Below are positions 1-8,562 of a stretch of DNA of 64,000 nucleotides, in pieces (position 1 is the stretch's first letter; every line of letters starts with the position of its first letter). Location: contig OZ245874.1 in NCBI GenBank assembly GCA_965229335.1, forward strand, positions 2,294,001 through 2,358,000, given 5' to 3'. Below the pieces are notes generated by a model. The model ran no database searches, was not told the origin of the DNA, and saw only the letters and a program-made list of their open reading frames with translations. A program made the translations under genes and the position numbers. This DNA comes from JAFKFH01 sp017307375 (GTDB taxonomy: Bacteria; Pseudomonadota; Alphaproteobacteria; Ferrovibrionales; Ferrovibrionaceae).

Positions 1-1068
1 GATATGCTCGCCGATCGCCCGCGACTGCAACTGGACGCGTGCGGTGCGCAGGACGCGCTGCCGCCGGTAGGCGTCGAGCGCCGCCGGTACATTGTCGGCT
101 TGCCGGGCCATGGTGTCGGCCAGGCACACCGCGTCTTCCATCGCCATGCAGGCGCCCTGGGCGAAATACTGCAGCATCGGATGCGCGGCATCGCCGAGCA
201 AGGCCACGCGGCCGTCGACCCAGCGGTCGACCGGCTCGCGATCGCACAGCACCCAGGCCTTCCAGTTGGTGCCGCGACGCAAGATTTCCTGGGCACGCGG
301 ATGGACGTGATGGAACCCCCTGAAGACCTCCTCGGCATCGACCGGCCGGCCGGCGACCGGCGCGGGCGCGTCGTTATGGTAGGTGACGACCAGGTTGAAA
401 AGCTTCCAGCCCGACAGCGGGTAGTGGACGATATGGCATTTCGGCCCCGCCCATAGGGTCGCCGCGTTCCACCTGAGATCCTCGGGCATCTGGTCGGTCG
501 GAATGACCGAGCGGTAGGTGGTATGGCCGGAGACCCGCGGGGCGCCGTCGCCGACGACCCTGCGGCGGATGTTCGACCACAGGCCGTCCGCGCCGATCAG
601 CGCCGCGCCTTCGACGCGCGAGCCGTCGGCGAGCAGGGCGGTGACCGCGGTGCCGTCCTGGACATAGTCGGTCACCTCGCTGGCGGTGCGCAGTTCGATC
701 AGCGGATGCTCGCGGCAGGCTTTGAGGATCACGCCATGGAGATCGCCTCGGTGGATCACCGCATAGGGATTGCCGAACCGGGCGCGAAATTTCTCGGTCA
801 GCGTGACGCGCTGGATCTCTTCGCCCGACACCGCATCCATCAGCCGCAGATTGTCGATATAGACCGCCATGGCGCGGGCGGTATCGCCGATGCCGAGATA
901 GTCGAAGCAGTGGAAGGCGTTGGGGCCGAGCTGGATGCCCGCTCCGATCTCGCCCAGGGTCTGCGCCTTTTCGAGCACCCTTACCGCCACGCCCTTGCCC
1001 GCCAGGCCCAGCGCCGCCGCCAGCCCGCCGATACCGCCGCCGGCAATGATGAAGGGCAATGACGTCAT
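1..1068 (-). CDS. FAD-dependent aromatic-ring monooxygenase (salicylate / 3-hydroxybenzoate hydroxylase type), 3' end cut by window edge
   Basis: Class A flavoprotein hydroxylase that would use NAD(P)H and O2 to hydroxylate a phenolic acid in the cytoplasm. The N-terminus has the Rossmann dinucleotide motif AGGGIGGLAAALGL at residues 8-21. The middle has the LIGADGLWSNIRR segment (the DG motif), and later comes VALLGDAAHPMLQYFAQGA (the GD motif that binds the FAD ribityl chain). Reading starts at the ATG at 1068. The C-terminus lies beyond position 1, so about 355 of the roughly 380-400 residues usual for the family are visible. A palindrome lies 32 bp upstream. The substrate cannot be fixed from sequence; 3-hydroxybenzoate 6-hydroxylase and salicylate hydroxylase are both close in motif content. 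Confidence 0.85.
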   Translation of the reverse strand, partial: MTSLPFIIAGGGIGGLAAALGLAGKGVAVRVLEKAQTLGEIGAGIQLGPNAFHCFDYLGIGDTARAMAVYIDNLRLMDAVSGEEIQRVTLTEKFRARFGNPYAVIHRGDLHGVILKACREHPLIELRTASEVTDYVQDGTAVTALLADGSRVEGAALIGADGLWSNIRRRVVGDGAPRVSGHTTYRSVIPTDQMPEDLRWNAATLWAGPKCHIVHYPLSGWKLFNLVVTYHNDAPAPVAGRPVDAEEVFRGFHHVHPRAQEILRRGTNWKAWVLCDREPVDRWVDGRVALLGDAAHPMLQYFAQGACMAMEDAVCLADTMARQADNVPAALDAYRRQRVLRTARVQLQSRAIGEHI

Positions 1069-1099
1069 GATCGGTCCTCCCGCGACATTTTCATTCATC

Positions 1100-1120
1100 A
1101 TACTGATATTCAGTATACTG
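1100..1120. promoter_or_regulatory. Overlapping palindromes, candidate operator of the monooxygenase gene
   Basis: ATACTGA-TAT-TCAGTAT (1100-1116) is a perfect 17-bp inverted repeat. It overlaps a second perfect palindrome, CAGTATACTG (1111-1120). The ACTG/CAGT half-site therefore recurs with near-helical spacing in an AT-rich island just upstream of the monooxygenase start. This fits an operator for a dimeric repressor. The adjacent RpiR-type gene is one candidate regulator, but nothing in the sequence proves the pairing. Confidence 0.55.
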
Positions 1121-1144
1121 TCAAATAAGCGACGCGAGCCCCGG

Positions 1145-2017
1145 TCAGTAGTGAAACAGCCAGAGCTGGCTTTCACTGAGCGCCTTGAGCGCCTCGACCG
1201 CGTCCGGCCGCTCGCGCGCCAGCGTCGTGATCAGGGCATCGGCGACGGCGAAGGCGGCGGTCGGCGAGTTTGGCAGGAAATTGTTCCTGGCCGGGGCGAA
1301 CAGGGTCATGTCGGCGATGGCGACCAGCGGCGAGGACGGCTTGTCGGTGATGGCAAGCAGCATCGCCTTGCGCTGCTTGGCGAACTTGGCGAGCTCGAGC
1401 GTGGAGCGCGAATAGCGTGGCAGCGAGATGGCGACGACGAGATCGTCGGGTCCGGCCGACAGCATCTGGTTGGAGGCGCGCTCGGGCCCGCCGCGGGCGG
1501 TGGCGAAGATCACGTCGGCCTCGAGATAGAGCAGCAGGCCATCCTCGAGAAAGGCGCCGACATGGTGGCTGGCGCCATAGCCGATGATGAAGATCCGGCG
1601 CGCCTTCAGCAGGGCGGCGATGGCGCGGTCGACCGTCGGCTCGTCCAGCGTGGCGATCGCCTCTTCCAGATTGGCCGCCTCGTTGCCGAGCGAGGCGGAC
1701 ATCGTGGCGAATACCGAGCCGGCGGCGGCGCGGGCGTCGGCCAGCGCCTCGACCGGGGCCAGCGCGACCTTCAGCGCGGCCGAAAGCGCGGTGCGAAAGT
1801 CGCCGTAGCTGGCATAGCCGAGGGCACGGACGAAGCGGGTGATCGTCGCCGTCGAGGTGCTGCTGCGCTCGGCAAGGCCCTCGATCGTCATGGTCGCGGT
1901 ATCCAGCGGATTCTGCAGCACGAAGTCGGCGGCCTTGCGATGGCCCTCGCTCAGCGTCGGGTAGACCTTGGCGATGCGATTGGCCAGATCCGTCGTCGGT
2001 TTCAACGCCCGTGACAT
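1145..2017 (-). CDS. RpiR/MurR-family transcriptional regulator
   Basis: About 290 residues. An N-terminal RpiR helix-turn-helix (around residues 10-85, including the segment SSTSTATITRFVRALGYASY) is followed by a SIS phosphosugar-binding domain (around 120-270; motif FIIGYGASHHVGAFLEDGL). SIS domains bind phosphosugar-like effectors. The ATG at 2017 is chosen because GGGAAAG sits at ribosome-binding distance; an in-frame ATG at 2083 would add 22 non-conserved residues and run into the divergent promoter. The gene is divergent from a peptide-type ABC transporter, so it probably controls that operon, itself, or both. Confidence 0.85.
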   Translation of the reverse strand: MSRALKPTTDLANRIAKVYPTLSEGHRKAADFVLQNPLDTATMTIEGLAERSSTSTATITRFVRALGYASYGDFRTALSAALKVALAPVEALADARAAAGSVFATMSASLGNEAANLEEAIATLDEPTVDRAIAALLKARRIFIIGYGASHHVGAFLEDGLLLYLEADVIFATARGGPERASNQMLSAGPDDLVVAISLPRYSRSTLELAKFAKQRKAMLLAITDKPSSPLVAIADMTLFAPARNNFLPNSPTAAFAVADALITTLARERPDAVEALKALSESQLWLFHY

Positions 2018-2045
2018 GACTTTCCCGCTGATTGACGTCGGATAA

Positions 2046-2071
2046 TTTTCATGTACCGTACTTCGTGAAAA
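2046..2071. promoter_or_regulatory. Inverted repeat between rpiR-type gene and ABC transporter, candidate operator
   Basis: TTTTCATG (2046-2053) and CGTGAAAA (2064-2071) form an inverted repeat with one mismatch. Inside lies GTAC-C-GTAC (2053-2061). It sits in the 98-bp AT-rich gap between the divergent regulator (start 2017) and the transporter operon (start 2116), where an RpiR dimer controlling both directions would be expected to bind. The assignment to RpiR is inference. Confidence 0.45.
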
Positions 2072-2115
2072 CAAATCTGTCAAAATTGGCAGTCCAGCAA
2101 ACGGGAGTCGGAACG

Positions 2116-3726
2116 ATGCGTCAGCGCACGCTCTTCACCATCCTGCTCGGCGCGACGATGCTGAGCACGCCGGCCATGGCGCAGACCTTGCGCATCGCGC
2201 TCGCCTCCGAGCCGACCGCGGTCGATCCACACTACCACGACCTCTCGCCCAACAACGCGTTGGCGGCGCATATCTTCGGCAGCCTGATCGAGCAGGACGA
2301 GTTGCAGAAGCTGCATCCGAGCCTTGCCACCTCGTGGGAGAACGACGGGCAGAACCGCTGGACCATCAAGCTGCGCCAGGGCGTCAAGTTCTCGAACGGC
2401 GAGCCGTTCGGCGCCCAGGACGTGCTGTTCACCTTCTGCCGGACGCAGAAGAACGAAACCAAGGTTTCCGACTCCTTCGTCGACGTCGCCGCGAACTTCG
2501 CCAAGGTCGAGGCGCCCGACGACAGCACGGTGGTGATCGAGACGAAGGCGCCCGAGCCGCTGATGCCGACGCTGCTGTCGGCCCTGCCGATCCTGTCGGC
2601 GTCGATCGTCAAGCACGACAAGATCACCTACGACGTCGCCAACAACTGCGGCGTCACCGGCCCCTGGCCTGTCGTGAACAACTTCAACGACGGCACCGCC
2701 GCCATCGGTACCGGCCCCTACAAGCTCAAGTCCTATGTCCGCGGTTCCGGTATCGAGCTCGAGCGCAACCCGACCTATTGGGGGCCGGCCGAGCCGTGGG
2801 CGACCGTCCGCTTCGTGCCGGTGACCAATGCCGGGCCGCGCCTCGCCGGCCTGCTTGCCGGCGACTATGACGTGATCGAGAATCCGGCGGCGCGCGATCT
2901 TGGCCGCATTGCCAACGACAAGCGTTTCGGCCACGTCGTCACGCCCTCGACCCGGGTGATCTATTTCCAGCTCGACGTGGCCCGCGACGACAGCCCGTTC
3001 GTCAAGGCGCCCGACGGCAAGAACCCGCTCAAGGATGCCCGCGTGCGCAAGGCGATGTCGCTGGCCATCGACCGCGACGCGATCATCAAGCGCATCATGG
3101 ATGGCGCCGCCGCCCCGGCCTACCAGTTCCTGCCCGACGGCATGTCGGGTGCGCTGACCAATCCGCCCAAGCTGGCCTACGACCCCGCGCAGGCCAAGAA
3201 GCTGCTGGCCGAGGCCGGCTACCCCAACGGCTTCCAGGTCACCCTGTCTTCGACCAACGACCGCTACATCAATGACAGCCAGATCACCCAGGCCGTCGCC
3301 CAGTACCTGACGCAGATCGGCATCAAGGCCGAGGTCGACGCGATGACCCGCGCGGTCTATTTCCCGCGTCGCGCCAAGCGCGAGTTCAGCGTGGCGATGG
3401 GCGGCTGGTCGTCGGGCACGGGCGAAGCCTCGTCGTTCCTGCGCTACTGGCCGGCCACGCCGAACGCGGCCAAGACGGTCGGCGGTTCCAATTACGGCGG
3501 CTACAGGAACGAGGAGTTCGACAAGACGCTGGCCACCGCGCTGTCGACCTTCGACGATGCCAAACGCGCCGAACTGCTGCAGCAGGCGATCACCATCGTG
3601 CTGGCCGACGGGGCGTTCATCCCGCTGCATTTCGAAAGCACGATCTGGGCCCACAAGGCCGATCTGAAGGTCACCGGCCGCGCCGACCAGTACACTTACG
3701 CCATGTCGGTGAAGCCGGCGAAGTAG
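2116..3726 (+). CDS. ABC transporter periplasmic substrate-binding protein (SBP_bac_5, peptide/opine type)
   Basis: A 536-residue extracytoplasmic solute receptor. The start at 2116 follows GGGAG and gives a clear signal peptide (MRQRTLFTILLGATM, cleavage after ...TPAMA). The mature part opens with the family pattern QTLRIALASEPTAVDPHYH and has the inner segment PSLATSWENDGQNRWTIKLR typical of cluster C binding proteins for di-/oligopeptides, nickel or opines. It is first in a run with two permeases, two ATPases and a hydrolase, all in the same direction with 4-bp overlaps from the permeases onward. The ligand is unknown. Two cysteines (in TFCRTQ and NNCGVTG) could form a disulfide. Confidence 0.9.
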   Translation: MRQRTLFTILLGATMLSTPAMAQTLRIALASEPTAVDPHYHDLSPNNALAAHIFGSLIEQDELQKLHPSLATSWENDGQNRWTIKLRQGVKFSNGEPFGAQDVLFTFCRTQKNETKVSDSFVDVAANFAKVEAPDDSTVVIETKAPEPLMPTLLSALPILSASIVKHDKITYDVANNCGVTGPWPVVNNFNDGTAAIGTGPYKLKSYVRGSGIELERNPTYWGPAEPWATVRFVPVTNAGPRLAGLLAGDYDVIENPAARDLGRIANDKRFGHVVTPSTRVIYFQLDVARDDSPFVKAPDGKNPLKDARVRKAMSLAIDRDAIIKRIMDGAAAPAYQFLPDGMSGALTNPPKLAYDPAQAKKLLAEAGYPNGFQVTLSSTNDRYINDSQITQAVAQYLTQIGIKAEVDAMTRAVYFPRRAKREFSVAMGGWSSGTGEASSFLRYWPATPNAAKTVGGSNYGGYRNEEFDKTLATALSTFDDAKRAELLQQAITIVLADGAFIPLHFESTIWAHKADLKVTGRADQYTYAMSVKPAK

Positions 3727-3742
3727 GGCTGGACCGGGGACG

Positions 3743-4720
3743 ATGGCTGCCTACGTTCTGCAGCGGCTGATCCAGAGCGCCTTCGTCCTGCTGGCGGTTT
3801 CGATCGTGGTCTTCTTTGCCGTCTACGGCATCGGTGACCCGATCGACCTGCTGGTGTCGCCCCAGGTCAGCGAGGCCGAGCGGCAGGCGCTGATCCGCCG
3901 TCTCGGCCTCGACCTGCCGATCTGGCAGCAATACCTGACGTTCATGGCCAATGCGCTGCGCGGCGACCTCGGGCGGTCCTTCGTGCACAGCGTCCCGGCG
4001 GTGCAGTTGATCCTGGCCCGGGCGCCCGCGACGTTGGAACTGGTCCTGCTGGCGATGACGGTCGCGATCGCCGCGGGCGTGCCGCTCGGCCTGATGGCCG
4101 GTCTCAACCCGGACAGCCGCGGCACCCGCCTCCTGATGGCCGGCACCGTGCTCGGCTTTTCATTGCCGAGTTTCTGGAAGGGCATGATGCTGATCCTGCT
4201 GTTTGCCGTGCTGCTCGGCTGGCTGCCGACGGCGGGGCGCGGCGAGACGGTATCGCTGCTCGGCTTTCCCACCAGCCTGCTGACGCTCGATGGCTGGCGG
4301 CATATCGCGCTGCCGGCGCTCAATCTCGCGATCCCGAACCTCGCGCTGATCATTCGTCTCGTCGCCGCCGGCACGACCGAGGCGATGACGCAGGATTACG
4401 TCAGATATGCGCGCGCCAAGGGCGTCCGCCGCCGTCGCATCGTCAATCGCCACGTGCTGCGCAACATCCTGATCCCGGTCGTCACCGTGGTCGGCATCGA
4501 ATTCGGCAGCCTCGTCGCCTTCTCGACCATCACCGAGACCGTGTTCGCCTGGCCGGGCATGGGCAAGCTGCTGATCGATTCGGTCTATCAGCTCGACCGG
4601 CCCGTGGTCGTGGCCTATGTCCTGCTGGCGACCCTGCTGTTCGTGGCGGTCAATTTCCTGGTCGACGTGCTCTATGCCGCGCTCGACCCCCGGGTGAAGC
4701 TGTCGGGTGAGCAGGCATGA
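3743..4720 (+). CDS. ABC transporter permease, DppB/OppB type
   Basis: A 325-residue inner-membrane permease with about six transmembrane segments. The N-terminal segment (QRLIQSAFVLLAVSIVVFF) is the standard first helix. The EAA-loop region DYVRYARAKGVRRRRIVNRH near residues 215-235 contacts the ATPase. It starts 16 nt after the binding-protein stop, and its stop overlaps the next start by 4 bp (ATGA). Length and topology are normal for the family. Confidence 0.92.
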   Translation: MAAYVLQRLIQSAFVLLAVSIVVFFAVYGIGDPIDLLVSPQVSEAERQALIRRLGLDLPIWQQYLTFMANALRGDLGRSFVHSVPAVQLILARAPATLELVLLAMTVAIAAGVPLGLMAGLNPDSRGTRLLMAGTVLGFSLPSFWKGMMLILLFAVLLGWLPTAGRGETVSLLGFPTSLLTLDGWRHIALPALNLAIPNLALIIRLVAAGTTEAMTQDYVRYARAKGVRRRRIVNRHVLRNILIPVVTVVGIEFGSLVAFSTITETVFAWPGMGKLLIDSVYQLDRPVVVAYVLLATLLFVAVNFLVDVLYAALDPRVKLSGEQA

Positions 4721-5619
4721 ACGACAATCGCCTGGCCGGGCCGATCCTGGCCGATACCCCGCTGCGCGAAAAGGTGCTGCGCCGCCTGCGCAACCGGCCG
4801 ACGACGCGTGGTGCGGCCATTCTGCTGGGCGTGCTGGTGCTGCTGGCGCTGCTGGCGCCGCTGATCGCTCCCCAGAACCCCTATGATCTCGCTGCCCTCA
4901 GCGTGATGGACAACCGCCTGGCGCCGGGCGAGCAGGGCATGGCGGGCTTGAGGTTCTGGCTCGGCTCCGACGCGCAGGGGCGCGACATGCTCTCGGCTAT
5001 CCTCTACGGCCTGCGCACCAGCCTGCTGGTCGGGCTGATCTCGACCTTGGGCGCGCTGGTCGTCGGCGTCACCGCCGGCCTCGTCGCCGCCCAGTTCGGC
5101 GGCGCGATCGACGCGCTGATGATGCGTATCGTCGATTTCATGCTGGGGTTTCCCTCGATCCTGATCGCGCTGGTCCTGCTCGCCTCGATCGGTCGCGGTG
5201 TCGACAAGGTGATCCTGGCGATCGTGCTGGTGCAATGGGCGCAGTACGCCCGGCTGATGCGCGCGGCTGCCCTGGTCGAGCGCCGCAAGGAGTATATCGA
5301 GGCCGCCGTCAACTTCGGCCTGCCCACCCGCTACATCATGTTCGTCCACTTGCTGCCGAACTCGATCGGCTCGGTGCTTGTTGTATCGACCGTGTCGATC
5401 GCCTCGGCGATCACGCTGGAGGCGACGCTGTCCTTTCTGGGCGTCGGTGTCCCGGTCACCCAGCCCTCGCTGGGCCTGCTGATCGCCAATGGCTTCGAAT
5501 TCCTGCTGTCGGGCGAATACTGGATCGCGGTGTTCCCCGGGCTTGCCCTGGTCGCGCTGATCATGTCGCTCAACATCGTCGGCGACCGCCTGCGCCGCAG
5601 CCTGAACGTGCGCGCATGA
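4717..5619 (+). CDS. ABC transporter permease, DppC/OppC type
   Basis: A 300-residue partner permease. The N-terminus carries the OppC_N segment (RNRPTTRGAAILLGVLVLLA), followed by WLGSDAQGRDMLSAILYGLR, the family's signature before the main transmembrane domain. The EAA-type loop is RRKEYIEAAVNFGLPTRYIM. The start overlaps the DppB-type stop and the stop overlaps the next ATPase start, both by 4 bp, so the complex is translationally coupled. Confidence 0.92.
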   Translation: MNDNRLAGPILADTPLREKVLRRLRNRPTTRGAAILLGVLVLLALLAPLIAPQNPYDLAALSVMDNRLAPGEQGMAGLRFWLGSDAQGRDMLSAILYGLRTSLLVGLISTLGALVVGVTAGLVAAQFGGAIDALMMRIVDFMLGFPSILIALVLLASIGRGVDKVILAIVLVQWAQYARLMRAAALVERRKEYIEAAVNFGLPTRYIMFVHLLPNSIGSVLVVSTVSIASAITLEATLSFLGVGVPVTQPSLGLLIANGFEFLLSGEYWIAVFPGLALVALIMSLNIVGDRLRRSLNVRA

Positions 5620-6587
5620 CCGCGGATATGGTTCTCGATGTCCGCGGCCTGAAGACCGTCTTCCACGCTGCCGATGGCGCCTGGCCGGCGGTCGACGGCG
5701 TCGACTTCACCGTGGCCAGGGGCGAGATTCTCGGCCTGGTCGGCGAGTCCGGTTCGGGCAAGTCGGTCACGGGCTTCTCGCTGGTCCAGCTGATCGACCC
5801 GCCCGGCGAGATCGTGGCCGGGCAGGTCCTGTTCGGCGGAACCGATCTGCGCGCCGCTTCCGAAGACGAGTTGCGGCGGCTGCGCGGCGATCGCATCGCG
5901 ATGATCTTCCAGGACCCGCTGATGACGCTCAATCCGGTGCTCAGCGTCGGCGAGCAGATGACCGAGGCGATCCTGGAACATCGTCGCTGCAGCCGGGCCG
6001 ACGCGCTGGCGCAGGCCGCCGCGGCGCTGGCCCGCGTCGGCATCTCGTCGCCGGAGGCGCGGTTGAAACAGTACCCGCACGAGTTTTCCGGCGGCATGCG
6101 CCAGCGCGTCGCCATCGCCACGGCGTTGCTGAACGACCCGGCATTGATCATCGCCGACGAGCCGACCACGGCGCTCGACGTCACCATCCAGGCCCAGATC
6201 CTCTACCAGGTGCAGAAACTGTCGCGCGAGACCGGGGCGGCCGTGATCTGGATCACCCATGATCTGGCCGTGGTCGCCGAACTGGCCGACCGGGTCGCGG
6301 TGATGTATGCCGGGCGGATCGTCGAGATCGGGGCCGCCGACGTCGTCCTCGACCGGCCCCGGCACCCCTATACCCTGGGCCTGCTGAACTCGTCGGCCGC
6401 CATGGTCGAGCCGGGTGCGCGGCTGCACCAGATCGACGGCGTCGCGCCGCGTATCGATTCGCGCCCGTCGGGCTGTCCGTTCCGGCCGCGTTGCACACGG
6501 GCATTGGCGGTGTGCGCCGATGTCGATCCGCCGCCGCAGGCCCATGACGGCCGTACGCTGCGCTGCCACAACCCGGTGCCGGCATGA
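5616..6587 (+). CDS. ABC transporter ATP-binding protein, DppD/OppD type
   Basis: A 323-residue ATPase energising the two permeases. Walker A is GESGSGKS, the signature is FSGGMRQRVAIA, Walker B is ALIIADEPTTALDV, and the switch histidine is in WITHDLAVVAELADR. The C-terminal oligopeptide-transporter extension contains the cysteine cluster around CPFRPRCTRALAVC that in this family can hold an iron-sulfur cluster. The ATG at 5616 overlaps the previous stop; the open frame extends upstream through dppC but that part is not conserved. Confidence 0.92.
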   Translation: MTADMVLDVRGLKTVFHAADGAWPAVDGVDFTVARGEILGLVGESGSGKSVTGFSLVQLIDPPGEIVAGQVLFGGTDLRAASEDELRRLRGDRIAMIFQDPLMTLNPVLSVGEQMTEAILEHRRCSRADALAQAAAALARVGISSPEARLKQYPHEFSGGMRQRVAIATALLNDPALIIADEPTTALDVTIQAQILYQVQKLSRETGAAVIWITHDLAVVAELADRVAVMYAGRIVEIGAADVVLDRPRHPYTLGLLNSSAAMVEPGARLHQIDGVAPRIDSRPSGCPFRPRCTRALAVCADVDPPPQAHDGRTLRCHNPVPA

Positions 6588-7591
6588 CCGCCCCGTTGTT
6601 CGAATTGCGCGGGGTCGCCAAGTATTTCCGCGGCAAGACCACTCTCGCCGAACGCATCCTGGCCCTGGCCGGCCGGCGCCAGCCGCCGGCGACCCTGCGT
6701 GCGGTCGATGGTGTGGATCTCACGGTCGCCAAGGGCGAGGTGTTGGGGCTGGTCGGCGAATCCGGCTGCGGCAAGTCGACGCTGGCGCGCATCGCCACCG
6801 GCATCCTGGCCCCCACGGCGGGCGAGGTGTTCTACCAGGGGCGCGCCGTCGCCGGGCTGCGCGGTCGCGATCGGCTGGATTATCTGCTGAAGGTCCAGAT
6901 GATCTTCCAGGATCCCTACGCGTCGCTCGATCCGCGCATGCGGGTCAGCCGCATCGTCGGCGAGGCGCTCGCCGTGCACAAGCTGCTGCCGCGCCGCGAG
7001 ATCGACGGCGCGGTCGACCGGGCACTGCGCGAGGTCGGCCTCGATCTCGCCTATCGCGACCGCTATCCGCATCAGTTCTCGGGCGGTCAGCGGCAGCGGA
7101 TCGGCATCGCCCGCGCGCTGGCGGTCAAGCCCGACTTCCTGGTCTGCGACGAGCCGGTCTCGGCCCTCGACGTCTCGATCCAGGCCCAGGTGATCAACCT
7201 GTTCATGGACGTGCGCGCGCGCCATGGCCTGACCTATCTGTTCGTCAGTCACGACCTGGGCCTGGTCCGGCATATCAGCGACCGCGTCGCGATCATGTAT
7301 CTCGGCCGGATCGTCGAGATCGGGCCGGCGGCCAGCGTCTTCGCCGACCCCGCCCACCCCTACAGCGCCGCGCTGATCAAGGCGATCCCGTCGGCGGCAC
7401 GCCGCAAGGCGGGCTTCGAGCCGCTGCAGGGCGAACTGCCGTCGCCGCTGGCGCCGCCGCCCGGCTGCCCGTTCCACCCGCGCTGCGACCATGCCATGCC
7501 GGCCTGCCGCGAAATCAGGCCCGAGCTGGCCGAGATCGCGCCGGGCCGCAGCGCCGCCTGTCATCTGCACACCGCCCCGAAAGTCGCATGA
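6584..7591 (+). CDS. ABC transporter ATP-binding protein, DppF/OppF type
   Basis: A 335-residue second ATPase. Walker A is GESGCGKS, the signature is FSGGQRQRIGIA, Walker B is FLVCDEPVSALDV, and the switch region is FVSHDLGLVRHISDR. The C-terminal extension again has CPFHPRCDHAMPAC. It forms a heterodimer with the preceding ATPase in known Dpp/Opp systems. It overlaps both neighbours by 4 bp, so the downstream hydrolase belongs to the same transcript. Confidence 0.92.
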   Translation: MTAPLFELRGVAKYFRGKTTLAERILALAGRRQPPATLRAVDGVDLTVAKGEVLGLVGESGCGKSTLARIATGILAPTAGEVFYQGRAVAGLRGRDRLDYLLKVQMIFQDPYASLDPRMRVSRIVGEALAVHKLLPRREIDGAVDRALREVGLDLAYRDRYPHQFSGGQRQRIGIARALAVKPDFLVCDEPVSALDVSIQAQVINLFMDVRARHGLTYLFVSHDLGLVRHISDRVAIMYLGRIVEIGPAASVFADPAHPYSAALIKAIPSAARRKAGFEPLQGELPSPLAPPPGCPFHPRCDHAMPACREIRPELAEIAPGRSAACHLHTAPKVA

Positions 7592-8466
7592 CCACAGTTC
7601 TGTTGGATCCGCCGTCTGGCCGCAGCACCTTGCCCTTCGTCGATGCCAGGCATCCCGATCGGCCTATCGACGTCAATCTGTACCGAGCCCCTGGCTATCG
7701 GCCCGGCGGCGATGTCGTCTTCGTCCAGCACGGCATGCTGCGCAACGGCGACGACTACCGCGATTTCTGGATTCCGGCTGCCGACCGGCACGATCTGCTG
7801 ATCGTCGCCCCGACCTTCGGCGACGCATATTTCCCCAAGCCTGAATCCTACAACAACGGTCTTGTCATTCGCGATGACGGGACGGTGGCGGCGGCCGACG
7901 ACTGGCTCTATGGGGTGCCCGCCCGGATCCTGGCGGCTCTCCGCCAGGCCGGGGCCGTGACGCAGGCCAAGGTGCGCATCTTCGGCCATTCCGCCGGTGG
8001 CCAGTTCGTCCATCGCCTGCTGGCGACCCAGGCGGACCCGCCCTTTGCCGTGGCCTTCGCGGCCAATTCCGGCTGGTACACCCTGCCGACGCTGGAGCGG
8101 CGGTTTCCGGAAGGGCTGGGCGGCATCGGCCTGGGCGAGACTGCGCTGGTACGATGGCTGGCCTGGCCGATGGTGATCTTCGCCGGCGACCAGGACGTTC
8201 TGACCGACGATCCCAGCCTGCCGGCCCAGGCCGAGGCGCTGGCCCAGGGACCGATGCGCTTCGCGCGGGCGCATTTCATGCTCGATTTCGCCCGGCGCGA
8301 GGCCGCGCGGCGCCGCGTGCCCTGCAACTGGCAGATCGTCGTGGTGCCGGGCATCGGCCATGACGGCGGCGCCATGTCGCGCGCCGCGGCGGCCTTGTGG
8401 TTCGAGGGGCGGATTCCGCCGGCCGGGGAACTGGGCCAGCCCGCCGAGGCGCGGCTGCGCCTCTAG
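7588..8466 (+). CDS. Alpha/beta-hydrolase fold protein coupled to the peptide-type transporter
   Basis: A 292-residue cytoplasmic hydrolase (no signal peptide). The nucleophile elbow is GHSAGG with Ser135. The acid is probably in FAGDQDVLTDD, and the catalytic His in GIGHDGG near residue 258. The oxyanion-hole region is VVFVQHGMLRNGDDY. It starts inside the last codons of the second ATPase, so it is made with the transporter and probably cleaves the imported compound (an ester or amide). The substrate is unknown. The operon ends here with a strong hairpin shortly downstream. Confidence 0.8.
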   Translation: MTTVLLDPPSGRSTLPFVDARHPDRPIDVNLYRAPGYRPGGDVVFVQHGMLRNGDDYRDFWIPAADRHDLLIVAPTFGDAYFPKPESYNNGLVIRDDGTVAAADDWLYGVPARILAALRQAGAVTQAKVRIFGHSAGGQFVHRLLATQADPPFAVAFAANSGWYTLPTLERRFPEGLGGIGLGETALVRWLAWPMVIFAGDQDVLTDDPSLPAQAEALAQGPMRFARAHFMLDFARREAARRRVPCNWQIVVVPGIGHDGGAMSRAAAALWFEGRIPPAGELGQPAEARLRL

Positions 8467-8474
8467 AAAAAGTT

Positions 8475-8504
8475 GAGGCGCCCGGTTGCGGGACCGGGCG
8501 CCTC
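8475..8504 (-). terminator. Intrinsic terminator of the htrA-type gene, shared with the convergent hydrolase operon
   Basis: A 12-bp perfect stem (GAGGCGCCCGGT at 8475-8486 and its complement at 8493-8504) with a 6-nt loop. On the minus strand it is followed by a run of T residues (complement of the AAAAA at 8466-8471), so it terminates the minus-strand protease gene well. On the plus strand the hairpin lacks a T run but may still end the transporter operon. Confidence 0.8.
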
Positions 8505-8562
8505 GAGCGGGCGGGACTGGTGCGGGGACCCTTGGATCACCACCCCGCCCAAGAGCGCCGGA

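Noticed and set aside
2080..3654. A 524-codon open frame on the minus strand opposite the binding protein
   Set aside because: It is antisense to a gene with clear signal peptide and family motifs, and its composition is typical of a shadow frame.
5235..5615. Upstream extension of the first transporter ATPase into the permease gene
   Set aside because: The frame is open, but the residues are low-complexity and the ATG at 5616 overlaps the permease stop in the usual ATGA way.
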